From contig CATQHL010000001.1 of NCBI GenBank assembly GCA_958295925.1, positions 1,809,753 through 1,873,752 of the forward strand: a DNA stretch of 64,000 nucleotides, written 5' to 3'. This document shows, in pieces, positions 8,062 to 16,846 of this stretch (positions are counted from its first letter, which is position 1; every line of letters begins with the position of its first letter). A program made the translations under genes and the position numbers. The notes beneath the pieces are model-generated. The model was given only the letters and a program-made list of their open reading frames with translations. It had not been told where the DNA came from and did no database searches. The DNA is from an uncultured Acidimicrobiales bacterium. Lineage in GTDB: Bacteria; Actinomycetota; Acidimicrobiia; Acidimicrobiales; CATQHL01.

Positions 8062-9435
8062 ATGGGCCCCAGGATCGTGGTTGTTGGCGGGGGATTGGCG
8101 GGTCTCTCTGCGGCTCTGTCTGCTGCGGACTCCGGGGCTGGCGTTACTTTGTTGGAGAGTCGCCCTCGCCTTGGCGGGGCCACCTGGTCGTTTCAGCGCA
8201 ACGGGGTCTGGTTCGACAACGGCCAGCACGTTTTCATGCGCTGCTGCACGGCGTACAGAAGCTTCCTGAGTCGCATCGGAGCCACGGGCGGGGTTTACCT
8301 GCAGCCTCGGCTGGAGGTACCCGTGCTTTGCCCGGGCACCCAGCCGGGCGTCATCTCCCGCGTCGCCGCCCCGGCACCTTTCCACCTGCTGCCGTCGCTG
8401 CTCACCTACCCTCACCTGAGTCCCCTCCAGCGTTTGTCGGTGCTGCGGACGGCGTCGTTCTTGCGTCGCCTCAATCCCGACGACCCCAGCCTCGACCGCA
8501 TGAGCTTCGGCGGGTGGCTGGAGCGCAGAGGAGAGGATTCCCAGGTCATCGATGATTTCTGGAACCTGATCGTGCTTCCCTCAGTGAACGTGCACGCAAG
8601 GGGGGCTTCGCTGAAGCTAGCCGCAAAGGTGTTCGTGACAGGACTCTTGACGGACTCGAAGGCGGCCGACATCGGATGGCCCAGGATTCCTCTGGCGGAG
8701 CTGCACGCCGATCACGGTCGCAGGGCGCTGGAGGCTGCGGGCGTAGAGGTGCTGACGGGGTCTGGTGTGGACGTCGTGCGACGGGGGGCCGACGGGGGAC
8801 TGGAGGTAGTCGCCGGAGGGGGCTGCTGGTCTGCCGACGCCGTTGTGGTGGCGGTGCCTCACGAACGGGTTGCGTCCCTATTTCCACCCGCCGGCCTGCC
8901 CGACGTGGGGCGCCTGACGCATCTTGGGCACTCGCCAATCGTGAACATCCACCTCGTCTACGACCTTCCCGTGATGGAGTTGCCCCTAGCGGCCGCAGTA
9001 AGAAGCGACGTTCAATACGTGTTTGACCGAACCGAGTCGTCCGGCCTGGACGACGGGCGTCAGTGCTTGGCAATCTCGCTCTCAGCCGCCGACGAATGGG
9101 TGGGCATGCCCTCATCGAAGCTTGTGGCGCACTTCACGTCAGAGATGGCCCGCCTCCTCCCCGCCGCAAGGCGCACCACCGTCAGCGAGTCGATGGTCAC
9201 CCGCGAGCAGACGGCCACCTTCCTCGGAGTCCCCGGCAGTGACGCCCTGCGTGCAGGCGTCAGCAGCGGAATAACCGGGGTTTTTCTGGCGGGTGCGTGG
9301 TGCGCAACAGGCTGGCCTGCCACGATGGAAGGGGCGGTACGCAGCGGAGTATCGGCCGCGCGTGAGGCCCTGGCTTCCTGTGGCTTGCGCGCACCCCTTG
9401 GCGGCTTGGCCGCGATTCCAGGGCGCTCCGTGTGA
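8062..9435 (+). CDS. hpnE: HpnE, hydroxysqualene dehydroxylase (FAD amine oxidase family)
   Basis: A 457-residue FAD-dependent protein. It starts with the dinucleotide-binding motif IVVVGGGLAGLSAAL and an early GGATWSF region, and ends with the family FAD motif (GVFLAGAWCATGWPATMEGAVRSG). HpnE reduces hydroxysqualene to squalene. ATG at 8062 is used because the Rossmann motif begins four residues later. The frame is open back to 7912 and GTG 8020 is an alternative, but the extra residues do not resemble the family. The 162 bases after hpnD are otherwise unexplained. The stop overlaps the next start (GTGA). Confidence 0.86.
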   Translation: MGPRIVVVGGGLAGLSAALSAADSGAGVTLLESRPRLGGATWSFQRNGVWFDNGQHVFMRCCTAYRSFLSRIGATGGVYLQPRLEVPVLCPGTQPGVISRVAAPAPFHLLPSLLTYPHLSPLQRLSVLRTASFLRRLNPDDPSLDRMSFGGWLERRGEDSQVIDDFWNLIVLPSVNVHARGASLKLAAKVFVTGLLTDSKAADIGWPRIPLAELHADHGRRALEAAGVEVLTGSGVDVVRRGADGGLEVVAGGGCWSADAVVVAVPHERVASLFPPAGLPDVGRLTHLGHSPIVNIHLVYDLPVMELPLAAAVRSDVQYVFDRTESSGLDDGRQCLAISLSAADEWVGMPSSKLVAHFTSEMARLLPAARRTTVSESMVTREQTATFLGVPGSDALRAGVSSGITGVFLAGAWCATGWPATMEGAVRSGVSAAREALASCGLRAPLGGLAAIPGRSV

Positions 9436-10475
9436 GCGCCCACATGGGCTGCGGGGCGTCAGCCCAGGACGTGCTGGAGCGTTCGCGGGCCCTGGTCGCA
9501 CCGGCCTTGAAGGCCGTCGTCAGCCGTCTCTTGCCGGAGATGGCCCTCGCTGCGGGATTCCACTTCGGCTGGGCGGAGGCAGACGGCTCGCCCGTCAGCC
9601 CCGATGGTGGCGCAGGTGGCGGCAAATACGTGCGGTCGGCGCTGGCGCTGCTGTCGGCGGAGGCGGCCGGGGCGTCGCCGGAGGTCGGAGTGCCCGGTGC
9701 CGTGGGGGTGGAGCTCATCCACAACTTCTCGCTCATCCACGACGACATAATCGACAACGACGACCTGCGTCGTCACCGCCCCACCGTCTGGCGAACTTAC
9801 GGGGTGGGCGAGGCCATAATCATCGGCGACGCCCTTCACACGCTGGCGTTCGAACAGCTGCTGGAGACGGGAGGGGCTGCCCGGTTGGCGGCAGTGGCCG
9901 ATCTTGCCGAGGCCACGACAGCAATGATCGCCGGACAGCACCAGGACATGTCGTTCGACAAACTGACCTCGGTGAGCCTGGACGACTGTTTGCAGATGCT
10001 CACCCGCAAGACGGCGGCGCTCCTGGCGCACGCCTGCGCGGTGGGGGCGATTTTGGCGGAGGCGCCGCCGACGGTGGTAGTGGCCCTGCGCGAATTCGGT
10101 TTGCAAATCGGCGTGGGATTCCAGGCTGTCGACGATCTCCTGGGAATCTGGGGCGACCCCGCCGCTACGGGGAAGCCCGTGGGAAACGACCTGCGAGAGC
10201 GCAAAAAGACGCTCCCTGTGGCGCTGGCGCTCGAGGCGGGAGGGCGTGAGGCCGAGGCTCTGTCTGACATTCTTGCCCAGGAGCACCTGAGCGACAGCGA
10301 CGTGGCGCTGGCCGCTGAACTGGTGGTCTCGGCCGGAGGTGGCGAAGCCGCCTCGGAGGTTGCCCGATCTGCGCTTTCAGGGGCAAGGGATGCCCTGGCC
10401 TCGGTTGATGTCGCCTCACGGCCGGCGGCCGAGTTGAACACGCTGGCAGCATTCATCGTGGAGCGCGAGTTCTGA
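9432..10475 (+). CDS. Polyprenyl (farnesyl/geranylgeranyl) diphosphate synthase
   Basis: A 347-residue trans-prenyltransferase. The first aspartate-rich motif is LIHDDIIDND (D104-x3-D108) and the second is QAVDDLLGIWGD; GGGKYVRSALALL is the usual lysine/arginine region before the first motif. It makes the allylic diphosphate substrate, and its place between hpnE and shc indicates farnesyl diphosphate for squalene. Product length cannot be settled from the motif alone. The GTG start overlaps the hpnE stop by four bases, pointing to translational coupling. Confidence 0.85.
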   Translation: MSAHMGCGASAQDVLERSRALVAPALKAVVSRLLPEMALAAGFHFGWAEADGSPVSPDGGAGGGKYVRSALALLSAEAAGASPEVGVPGAVGVELIHNFSLIHDDIIDNDDLRRHRPTVWRTYGVGEAIIIGDALHTLAFEQLLETGGAARLAAVADLAEATTAMIAGQHQDMSFDKLTSVSLDDCLQMLTRKTAALLAHACAVGAILAEAPPTVVVALREFGLQIGVGFQAVDDLLGIWGDPAATGKPVGNDLRERKKTLPVALALEAGGREAEALSDILAQEHLSDSDVALAAELVVSAGGGEAASEVARSALSGARDALASVDVASRPAAELNTLAAFIVEREF

Positions 10476-10486
10476 AGCAACCCGTC

Positions 10487-12394
10487 GTGAGCACCGCAGC
10501 AACCTCTCTCGACGCTGCAGCCGCTGAGACGCTCCGCCGGGCCGTCGACGCCCTCCTGTCGGAGCAGCACCCGGAAGGCTGGTGGAAGGGTGAGTTGGAG
10601 AGCAACGTCTGCATCGAGTCGGAAGACCTGTTGCTGCGCAAGTTTCTGGGAGTTCTGGACTCCCCGACCCTGATCGCCACCGCCAACTGGATTCGTTCCA
10701 AGCAACTCCCCGACGGAGGGTGGACGAACTTCTTCGGCGGTCCGGCGAGCCTTTCGGCGAGCGTTGAGGCGTACACGGCCCTCCGTCTGGCGGGAGACGC
10801 CCCCGACTCTGCGCACATGAGGAATGCCCGCGAGTTCATCTGCTCCGCGGGCGGCCTGGAATGCGCCAGGGTGTTTACCCGTCTGTGGCTGGCGCTTTTC
10901 GGGCAGTGGCGCTGGGAGGAACTGCCCGTACTCCCGCCGGAGATGATCTTCCTGCCGAAGTGGTTCCCGTTGAACATCTACGATTTCGGTTGCTGGGCTC
11001 GTCAGACCATTGTTCCGCTTACGATCGTCGGGACGATCCGCCCGATCCGCCCTCTTGGATTCGACCTCGCGGAACTGCGCACGGGAGCAGTCCCCCCCGA
11101 AAGACGCCCGCATGCCCGGGGATCGGCCGTCGCCCGCATCGCCAGTCTGGACGCCTACCTGCACCGCTATCACCGCCGGGCGCTGCGCCTGTTGCGGGAG
11201 CGCGCCATGCGTCGGGCAGAGCGCTGGATCGTGGCCCACCAGGAGGCCGACGGCTGCTGGGGGGGCATCCAGCCCCCCTGGGTCTACTCAGTCCTGGCCC
11301 TTAACCTGCGCGGCTACGGACTGGATCACCCCGTCCTGAAGCGTGCGCTCAACTGCATCGAGAACTTCACAATCCGAGAGGGCGACATGCGGCGCCTGGA
11401 GTGCTGCCAGTCGCCCGTCTGGGACACGGCCCTGGCAGTGGTGGCCCTGGCAGACGCCGATGTGCCGGGCGATCACCCCGCCATGCTTGCCGCCGCCGAC
11501 TGGCTGCTGGGCGAAGAGGTCCGGGTGCGCGGCGACTGGGCGGTGCGCCGCCCCAGGCTTGCGCCGGGCGGCTGGGCGTTCGAGTTTCACAACGACAACT
11601 ATCCCGACCTCGACGACACCGCCGAGGTCGTGCTCGCCCTGCGCCGCGTGAGCCATCCCGACGCAGATCGCATAGACGCCGCCGTTGGGCGCGCCGTCGC
11701 CTGGACAGAGGGAATGCAGTGCGCCGACGGCGGCTACGCCGCTTTCGACGTGGACAACACCCGTTCGTTGTGCGGGGAGCTTCCCTTCTGCGATTTCGGG
11801 GAGGTGATCGACCCGCCCAGTGCGGACGTGACTGCGCACGTGGTGGAGATGCTGGCGGCGCTCGAGGGGGTCACGCCAGTCGATTCCCTTCGGCTGCGGC
11901 GGGCGGTGGACTGGCTCCGGAAGTCACAGGAGACGGACGGTTCCTGGTTCGGACGCTGGGGCGTCAACCACCTATACGGCACAGGAGCGGCGGTTCCTGC
12001 ACTGGTGGCCGCCGGGTTGCCCACCCACGATGAGGGCATTCGGCGTGCTGTTGGCTGGCTTGAGCGCATCCAGCAGGAAAGCGGGGGTTGGGGAGAGGAC
12101 TTGCGCTCCTACGAAGACGACGCCTGGCGGGGGCGGGGCGAACCGACTGCCTCCCAGACTGCCTGGGCACTGCTGGCTTTGTTGGCTGCGGGCGAAGTGG
12201 GTGAGCCCGTCCGACGCGGGGTGGACTGGCTTGTTCGCACCTGCCGAGCCGATGGAACCTGGGACGAGCCGCAGTTCACCGGCACGGGCTTTCCGGGCGA
12301 CTTCTATATCAACTACCACCTCTACCGACAGGTCTTCCCGGTGATGGCGCTGGGACGCTACCTGAGCGCATCGGCCGAGGGCGCCGGCCGATGA
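10487..12394 (+). CDS. shc: Squalene-hopene cyclase
   Basis: A 635-residue class II triterpene cyclase. The catalytic aspartate motif DLDDTAE falls at residues 374-378, the same numbering as the Alicyclobacillus enzyme (established knowledge). Several QW repeats are visible, for example ADGCWGGIQPPW, SQETDGSWFGRWGVN and QQESGGWGEDL. The ending (FTGTGFPGDFYINYHLYRQVFPVMALGRY) is family-typical. It converts squalene to hopene at the inner membrane. The start is GTG at 10487, eleven bases after the preceding stop, and the end overlaps hpnG by four bases. Confidence 0.93.
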   Translation: MSTAATSLDAAAAETLRRAVDALLSEQHPEGWWKGELESNVCIESEDLLLRKFLGVLDSPTLIATANWIRSKQLPDGGWTNFFGGPASLSASVEAYTALRLAGDAPDSAHMRNAREFICSAGGLECARVFTRLWLALFGQWRWEELPVLPPEMIFLPKWFPLNIYDFGCWARQTIVPLTIVGTIRPIRPLGFDLAELRTGAVPPERRPHARGSAVARIASLDAYLHRYHRRALRLLRERAMRRAERWIVAHQEADGCWGGIQPPWVYSVLALNLRGYGLDHPVLKRALNCIENFTIREGDMRRLECCQSPVWDTALAVVALADADVPGDHPAMLAAADWLLGEEVRVRGDWAVRRPRLAPGGWAFEFHNDNYPDLDDTAEVVLALRRVSHPDADRIDAAVGRAVAWTEGMQCADGGYAAFDVDNTRSLCGELPFCDFGEVIDPPSADVTAHVVEMLAALEGVTPVDSLRLRRAVDWLRKSQETDGSWFGRWGVNHLYGTGAAVPALVAAGLPTHDEGIRRAVGWLERIQQESGGWGEDLRSYEDDAWRGRGEPTASQTAWALLALLAAGEVGEPVRRGVDWLVRTCRADGTWDEPQFTGTGFPGDFYINYHLYRQVFPVMALGRYLSASAEGAGR

Positions 12395-13098
12395 CGACCG
12401 ACGGCGGGGCTGGCGCACCAAACCGGGCTGGCGATGATCCTGCCCGCCCGCGAATCGGCGAGATCGAGTTCTGGTGCCCGCTTCATTTGGAGTGCTGGAT
12501 GGCGCGCCGGGCCGCGCCGGGCCTCGTGGTGCGCTATACGGGCATGGGGCCGAAGCGAGCATCTGCATTTGCCTCGGCTCGAAGCGCCGCGAGCCTGCGC
12601 CTCGGCTCGAGGCAACCCTCGACGGTGGTGCTGGGTTTGGGCGGAGCACTTCATGGTGACCTTCAGCCGGGCACCGTGGTGGTGGGCGATGAGGTGTGCG
12701 CCTTGCTTGAAACCCCAGCCGGGCGGCGCCCTCGCGGCAATCGGGCAACTGAGGGAACGATCTGCGGTGCTTCGATGATCAGGGAATTCCCCGCCTCCGC
12801 CAAAGTGGCGAACTGCCTGCGCTCAGCAGGGCTTCCTGTCTTTCTCGGCCGTCTGGTATCCGCTTCCAGGACTGTCACCGGCGAGCGCCGCCGCCATCTC
12901 GCCGCCGACGGTCTTCTGGCGGTCGACATGGAGTCGTGGTGGTTGGCAGGTACAAGGCCGCCACCGCTGAGTATCATCAGGGTCATCCTTGATTCCCCGG
13001 GCGCCGAACTCGCCTGCCCCTCCTTGCCTTTTCGCCTCCGTCGTTGCCTGCGGACGGTGCGCGACGTGGCCGCTGTATTGGCCAAAGGGGCGCTCTAA
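12391..13098 (+). CDS. hpnG: HpnG-like nucleoside phosphorylase
   Basis: A 235-residue protein of the PNP/MTAN superfamily. It contains the substrate-binding motif AVDMESWWL (residues 177-185), in which the Asp-Met-Glu contacts the ribose in known family members, and VVLGLGGALHGDL, the glycine-rich phosphate/base loop. In hopanoid clusters HpnG releases adenine from adenosylhopane to give ribosylhopane. ATG at 12391 overlaps the shc stop (ATGA), and the gene ends one base into hpnH. The first 20 residues look disordered. Confidence 0.8.
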   Translation: MTTDGGAGAPNRAGDDPARPRIGEIEFWCPLHLECWMARRAAPGLVVRYTGMGPKRASAFASARSAASLRLGSRQPSTVVLGLGGALHGDLQPGTVVVGDEVCALLETPAGRRPRGNRATEGTICGASMIREFPASAKVANCLRSAGLPVFLGRLVSASRTVTGERRRHLAADGLLAVDMESWWLAGTRPPPLSIIRVILDSPGAELACPSLPFRLRRCLRTVRDVAAVLAKGAL

Positions 13099-14102
13099 TG
13101 GGTCTCCCGCTGCGTCAGTCCACCCGGATGGGCGCATACATCCTCAAGAACAAGCTGAGCGGCCGCAAGTACTACCCCCTGCTGGTCGAGATGGAGCCGC
13201 TCTTCGCCTGCAACCTGGCGTGCCCCGGCTGTGGAAAAATCCAGCACCCCCCCGAGATCCTGCGCAAGCGGCTGAGCGTTTCCGACTGCGTTGAGGCGAT
13301 GGAGGAGTGCGGTGCGCCAATGGTTTCAATCGCCGGCGGGGAACCGCTGCTGCACCCTCAAATCGAGGAGATCGTCGAGGCGTTGCTGGCTCGCAAGAAG
13401 TTCGTCTACCTGTGCACGAACGGTGTTTTACTGCGACGCAAGGTGAACAAGTTCAAGCCCTCCCCGTATTTTTCCTGGGCAGTCCACGTGGACGGACTGC
13501 GAGAGCGTCACGACATTGCCGTAGCACGAGAGGGCGTCTTTGAGGAGGTGGTCGAGGCCATCCGCGAGGTAAGAAGGCGAGGGTTCCGGGTGACCACCAA
13601 CAGCACCTTTTTCAGCACCGACACCCCCGAGTCGATAAGGGGGGTTCTGGACTTCCTCAACGACGAGTTGGAGGTCGACTCGCTGATGATCTCACCGGGC
13701 TACGCCTATGAGAAGGCCCCCGACCAGGAGCACTTCCTGGCTGTGGAGCAGACCCGCAAACTGTTCAGCGAGGCACTGGCAGACGGGCGGCGCAAGCGCT
13801 GGCGACTCAACCACACCCCGTTGTTCCTGGACTTCCTTGAGGGAAAGGTCGACTTCCAGTGCACTCCCTGGGGGATTCCCAGCTATTCGGTTTTTGGCTG
13901 GCAGCGCCCCTGCTACCTGATGAGCGACGGCTACTGCGACACTTACCGGGAACTGATTGAGACTACCGACTGGGATAGTTACGGCCGGGGCAGGGACGAG
14001 CGCTGCGCGGGCTGCATGGCCCACTGCGGATACGAGCCCTCGGCCGTCTTCGCCACCATGGGCTCGCTGCGACAGTCGCTGAGGGCGGCGGTTTCCAGAT
14101 AG
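13098..14102 (+). CDS. hpnH: HpnH, adenosylhopane synthase (radical SAM)
   Basis: A 334-residue radical SAM protein with the cluster-binding cysteines at C38, C42 and C45 (FACNLACPGCGK). The start MGLPLRQSTRMGAYILKNKL and the C-terminal ERCAGCMAHCGYEPSAV cysteine cluster are characteristic of HpnH. It adds a 5'-deoxyadenosyl group to diploptene to make adenosylhopane, the first step to extended hopanoids. Together with HpnG it indicates C35 hopanoid synthesis. ATG at 13098 overlaps the hpnG stop (TAATG). It is the last gene of the operon and faces the Rieske gene convergently. Confidence 0.92.
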   Translation: MGLPLRQSTRMGAYILKNKLSGRKYYPLLVEMEPLFACNLACPGCGKIQHPPEILRKRLSVSDCVEAMEECGAPMVSIAGGEPLLHPQIEEIVEALLARKKFVYLCTNGVLLRRKVNKFKPSPYFSWAVHVDGLRERHDIAVAREGVFEEVVEAIREVRRRGFRVTTNSTFFSTDTPESIRGVLDFLNDELEVDSLMISPGYAYEKAPDQEHFLAVEQTRKLFSEALADGRRKRWRLNHTPLFLDFLEGKVDFQCTPWGIPSYSVFGWQRPCYLMSDGYCDTYRELIETTDWDSYGRGRDERCAGCMAHCGYEPSAVFATMGSLRQSLRAAVSR

Positions 14103-14188
14103 GCCTGCGTCAAGCCAGCACGTCTGGGGTGCAGGCAGCCCGGTTTGCCTGAGCGACCTGCCCTGAGCGACCTGCAGAGCGGCGGACG

Positions 14189-15208
14189 CTAGCTGAACAC
14201 CCCGAGTGCTGCCAGGCTGCGGCGGTAGGCCAGCGCCGCAGCGTCGGGGCCGCGCAGGTGAAGCTCCTCAGTCAACTCGACCGGAAGCGGCACCGGACGC
14301 TGGCTTTCCACCACGTGCCTGTCGGCCTCCATAATCACATGCGTGAAGTCGAGGTAGGACTGATCGTCGCTTTCCTGGTCGTAGTTGCGCGAGATGAACA
14401 GGAACAGCTCGTTGGTCTCGTCGGTGGTGGGGGAGGAGACCAACGACACAACGGTGCTCTGCCCGTCGCTTGTGCCCTTGCGAAGGTGCACGCTGAAGGG
14501 CAGCCAGAGAAAGTACTCCCAGTGAACTTCGCTGTCGGCAGGGGAGTGGACTCCGCCTGGCTCGAGTTCGATGTAGTCGTAGTAGAAGCCGTAGTCGGTT
14601 TGCGTCACCTCGTATGCGTTGGTAATGGTGCGGTCTCGCGATCCCAGCATCCCATCGTGGAGGAATGGGAAATGGGACAGGTCCATGAAGTTCTCCACGG
14701 TGCGGGCGGCAGAGGCTTGCCAGCTGTAGCGGTGGCTGTAGAAGATCTTCACGTTGGGATCTTCCCACTCCGCCGACGGCCACTCCGTGATGCCGGTCAC
14801 CGGCTCCGACAGTGACACCCACACCAAGCCGTAGCGCTCGGCAACCTGATAGCTCCTCACTTTCGCCCCAGAGGGGATGCGCGCCCCAGGAGGCAGGGAG
14901 GGAATCTTCTGGCAGTGCCCGCCACCGTCGTACTCCCAGCCGTGGTAGGGGCAGACGATGCAGCCCTCGGGGGTGGTCCAGCCCAGGGAGAGGGCGGTGC
15001 CACGGTGGACGCAGAGGTCGTCGAGAACGTGGGCCTCGCCGTTGGCGCGATAGGCCACGAGACGCTTGCCGAGGAGTTCCGCAGCCAGGGGCCGGTCCTC
15101 TGTCACTTCGGCGCTCTCGGCCACTGGGTGCCAGTAGTTCTCCAGCGTCGGGCTCTCCACGCCCAGTGCGGGCTTTGACTTGACAAGGGTGTGTGTGTCG
15201 ATGGTCAT
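14189..15208 (-). CDS. Rieske [2Fe-2S] aromatic-ring oxygenase family protein
   Basis: A 339-residue oxygenase alpha subunit of the vanillate demethylase/phenylpropionate dioxygenase-like group. The Rieske cluster ligands are C66-x-H68 and C86-x2-H89. The mononuclear iron region ENFMDLSHFPFLHDG supplies H179 and H184 plus a conserved Asp176. ATG at 15208 has GGAGG twelve bases upstream and removes a non-homologous leader. It follows the LivHMGF genes in the same direction by 62 bases, so its substrate may be what that importer takes up. No reductase gene is adjacent. Confidence 0.83.
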   Translation of the reverse strand: MTIDTHTLVKSKPALGVESPTLENYWHPVAESAEVTEDRPLAAELLGKRLVAYRANGEAHVLDDLCVHRGTALSLGWTTPEGCIVCPYHGWEYDGGGHCQKIPSLPPGARIPSGAKVRSYQVAERYGLVWVSLSEPVTGITEWPSAEWEDPNVKIFYSHRYSWQASAARTVENFMDLSHFPFLHDGMLGSRDRTITNAYEVTQTDYGFYYDYIELEPGGVHSPADSEVHWEYFLWLPFSVHLRKGTSDGQSTVVSLVSSPTTDETNELFLFISRNYDQESDDQSYLDFTHVIMEADRHVVESQRPVPLPVELTEELHLRGPDAAALAYRRSLAALGVFS

Positions 15209-15270
15209 GGGGGAAATACACCTCCGTTTCTTAGTGCAGCGGCAATGGCGCGGAATGAGCGGGGGGGGGG

Positions 15271-16080
15271 CTATCCGGCGACTCCAAAGAACGTGGCCTG
15301 CAGCAGTTCCTCGTCGAGCAGGTCGGTAGCGGGCCGGGATGCGCTGAGTTCCCCGGAGTTCATTACATAAACCCGGTCCACGTGCGGAAGACACAGCATG
15401 GGGCTTTCCTCGATTACCCAGAGCACCGTGGCACCCGCCTCCCTAGCCTCTGTGATGTCCTTGATCCTTGCGGCCACGATGGACGGGGCCAAGCCGGTGG
15501 TGGGCTCGTCGAGGGCAAGGAACTGCGGCTTGGTGATCATCGCCGAGGCGATTGCCAGCATCTGACGCTCGCCGCCTGAGAGCGTGCCCGCCCTGGCTCG
15601 GCGGAGTTCGCCAAGAGCGGGGAAGACCTCCAGCATCTCCCCAATGCGCCGGGCCTGTTCCCGTCCGGGCATGCTCAGCAGGCTCACAGCCAGGTTGTCG
15701 TAGACCGTGAGCTGCGGAAAAGTGCTGGCCTCCTGGGGTACATACGCCATGCCCAGACCGGCTCGCGCCGCGCTGCTGAAACGCGCCAGGTCCTGGCCGG
15801 CGAAACTCATCTGCCCGCCGAATGTGGGCAGAAGCCCGAAGACAGTCTTCATCAACGTGGTCTTGCCCGCCCCGTTGGGGCCGATAACCGCCACTATCTC
15901 GGCGGGCTCCACCTCCAGGCTCACGCCGTGAAGGATGGGCAGGTTGCCGTAGCCGGACTCCACGTCCTTGAGCGTCAGGTGGCTCCCGACAGAAATCGGT
16001 GCAGCTTCATCTCTTCGTCGCAACCACTTGAACGCGCCTGTCATGGCATCCCGGCGCTTTCTTGTGGAGTCGCCTGGCAT
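15271..16080 (-). CDS. Branched-chain-type ABC importer ATPase, LivF-like
   Basis: A 269-residue ATPase. Walker A is GPNGAGKTT, the signature is TLSGGERQMLAIASAM, and Walker B is FLALDEPTTGLAP. The short form, and the loop VPQEASTFPQLTVYDNL after the Q-loop, match LivF. Start choice: ATG at 16080, 13 bases after the livG stop; ATG at 16044 is an alternative. It works with the LivG-like ATPase and the LivH/LivM-like permeases just upstream. A run of ten G (15261-15270) abuts the stop. Confidence 0.87.
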   Translation of the reverse strand: MPGDSTRKRRDAMTGAFKWLRRRDEAAPISVGSHLTLKDVESGYGNLPILHGVSLEVEPAEIVAVIGPNGAGKTTLMKTVFGLLPTFGGQMSFAGQDLARFSSAARAGLGMAYVPQEASTFPQLTVYDNLAVSLLSMPGREQARRIGEMLEVFPALGELRRARAGTLSGGERQMLAIASAMITKPQFLALDEPTTGLAPSIVAARIKDITEAREAGATVLWVIEESPMLCLPHVDRVYVMNSGELSASRPATDLLDEELLQATFFGVAG

Positions 16081-16093
16081 CCCGTCTGCGAAC

Positions 16094-16846
16094 TCATTCG
16101 TCCACCCCCATGTAGACCTGTCGCACCAGCGTGCTCGACGCGATCTCGTCAGGGGTGCCTTCGGCAATCAGCCTGCCCTCAGCCAGCACGTGGATGTAGT
16201 CGGCCACGTCCAGCACGAACGAGAGGTTGTGGTCGATGATCATCAGGGCTACCCCGCTTTGATGGATGCTGCGGATGAGGTTCGACAGCAGGCCGATTGA
16301 ACTGGGGTTGACTCCTGCTGCAGGCTCGTCGAGCAACAGCAGCCGGGGGCGGCTCATCAGCTGACGGGAAATCTCCATTAGCTTGCGCTCGCCTGCGGGC
16401 AACTCGTCCACCGGGGTGTCCAGAATCCCTTCGAGGCCCAAATCGGAGAGGATTTCGTCGGTGCGCGCGGAAAGCTCCCCCTCCTCATTCTTGCCGCGCC
16501 GCCCCAGCATGTTTCGCAGCACCGAGTGGCTCGCCCCGGCCACCTGCATGTTCTCCCAGACCGTCATGCTGGGAAACCCCACTGGGGTCTGAAACGTCCG
16601 TACCACGCCCAGGCGGGAGATTCGCCAGGGTTGCAAGCCGATCAGCTCCTTGTCGTCGAAGACGATGCTTCCGCTGTCGGCCCGCTCATAGCCGGTGACC
16701 GTGTTGAAGAAGGTCGTCTTGCCTGCGCCGTTGGGGCCTATCAGGGCGGTGATGTGGTCGGGATGCAGGTCGAGCGACATGCCGTCGACAGCCGTGTTCC
16801 CGCCGAATGCCTTGTGTACGTCCCGGGCGCTCAGCAGGGCGCTCAT
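16094..16846 (-). CDS. Branched-chain-type ABC importer ATPase, LivG-like
   Basis: A 250-residue ATPase with Walker A GPNGAGKTTFFN, the LivG-specific RTFQTPVGFPSMTVWENMQV after the Q-loop, signature LPAGERKLMEISRQLMS (LSGG replaced by LPAGE, normal in this branch) and Walker B LLLLDEPAAGVNP. The end YMGVDE resembles the usual LivG C-terminus. It overlaps the LivM gene by four bases. Confidence 0.88.
   Translation of the reverse strand: MSALLSARDVHKAFGGNTAVDGMSLDLHPDHITALIGPNGAGKTTFFNTVTGYERADSGSIVFDDKELIGLQPWRISRLGVVRTFQTPVGFPSMTVWENMQVAGASHSVLRNMLGRRGKNEEGELSARTDEILSDLGLEGILDTPVDELPAGERKLMEISRQLMSRPRLLLLDEPAAGVNPSSIGLLSNLIRSIHQSGVALMIIDHNLSFVLDVADYIHVLAEGRLIAEGTPDEIASSTLVRQVYMGVDE

Noticed and set aside
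14103..14136. Intrinsic terminator after hpnH
   Set aside because: Only a weak 6-bp GCCTGC/GCAGGC stem and no T-tract; not convincing.
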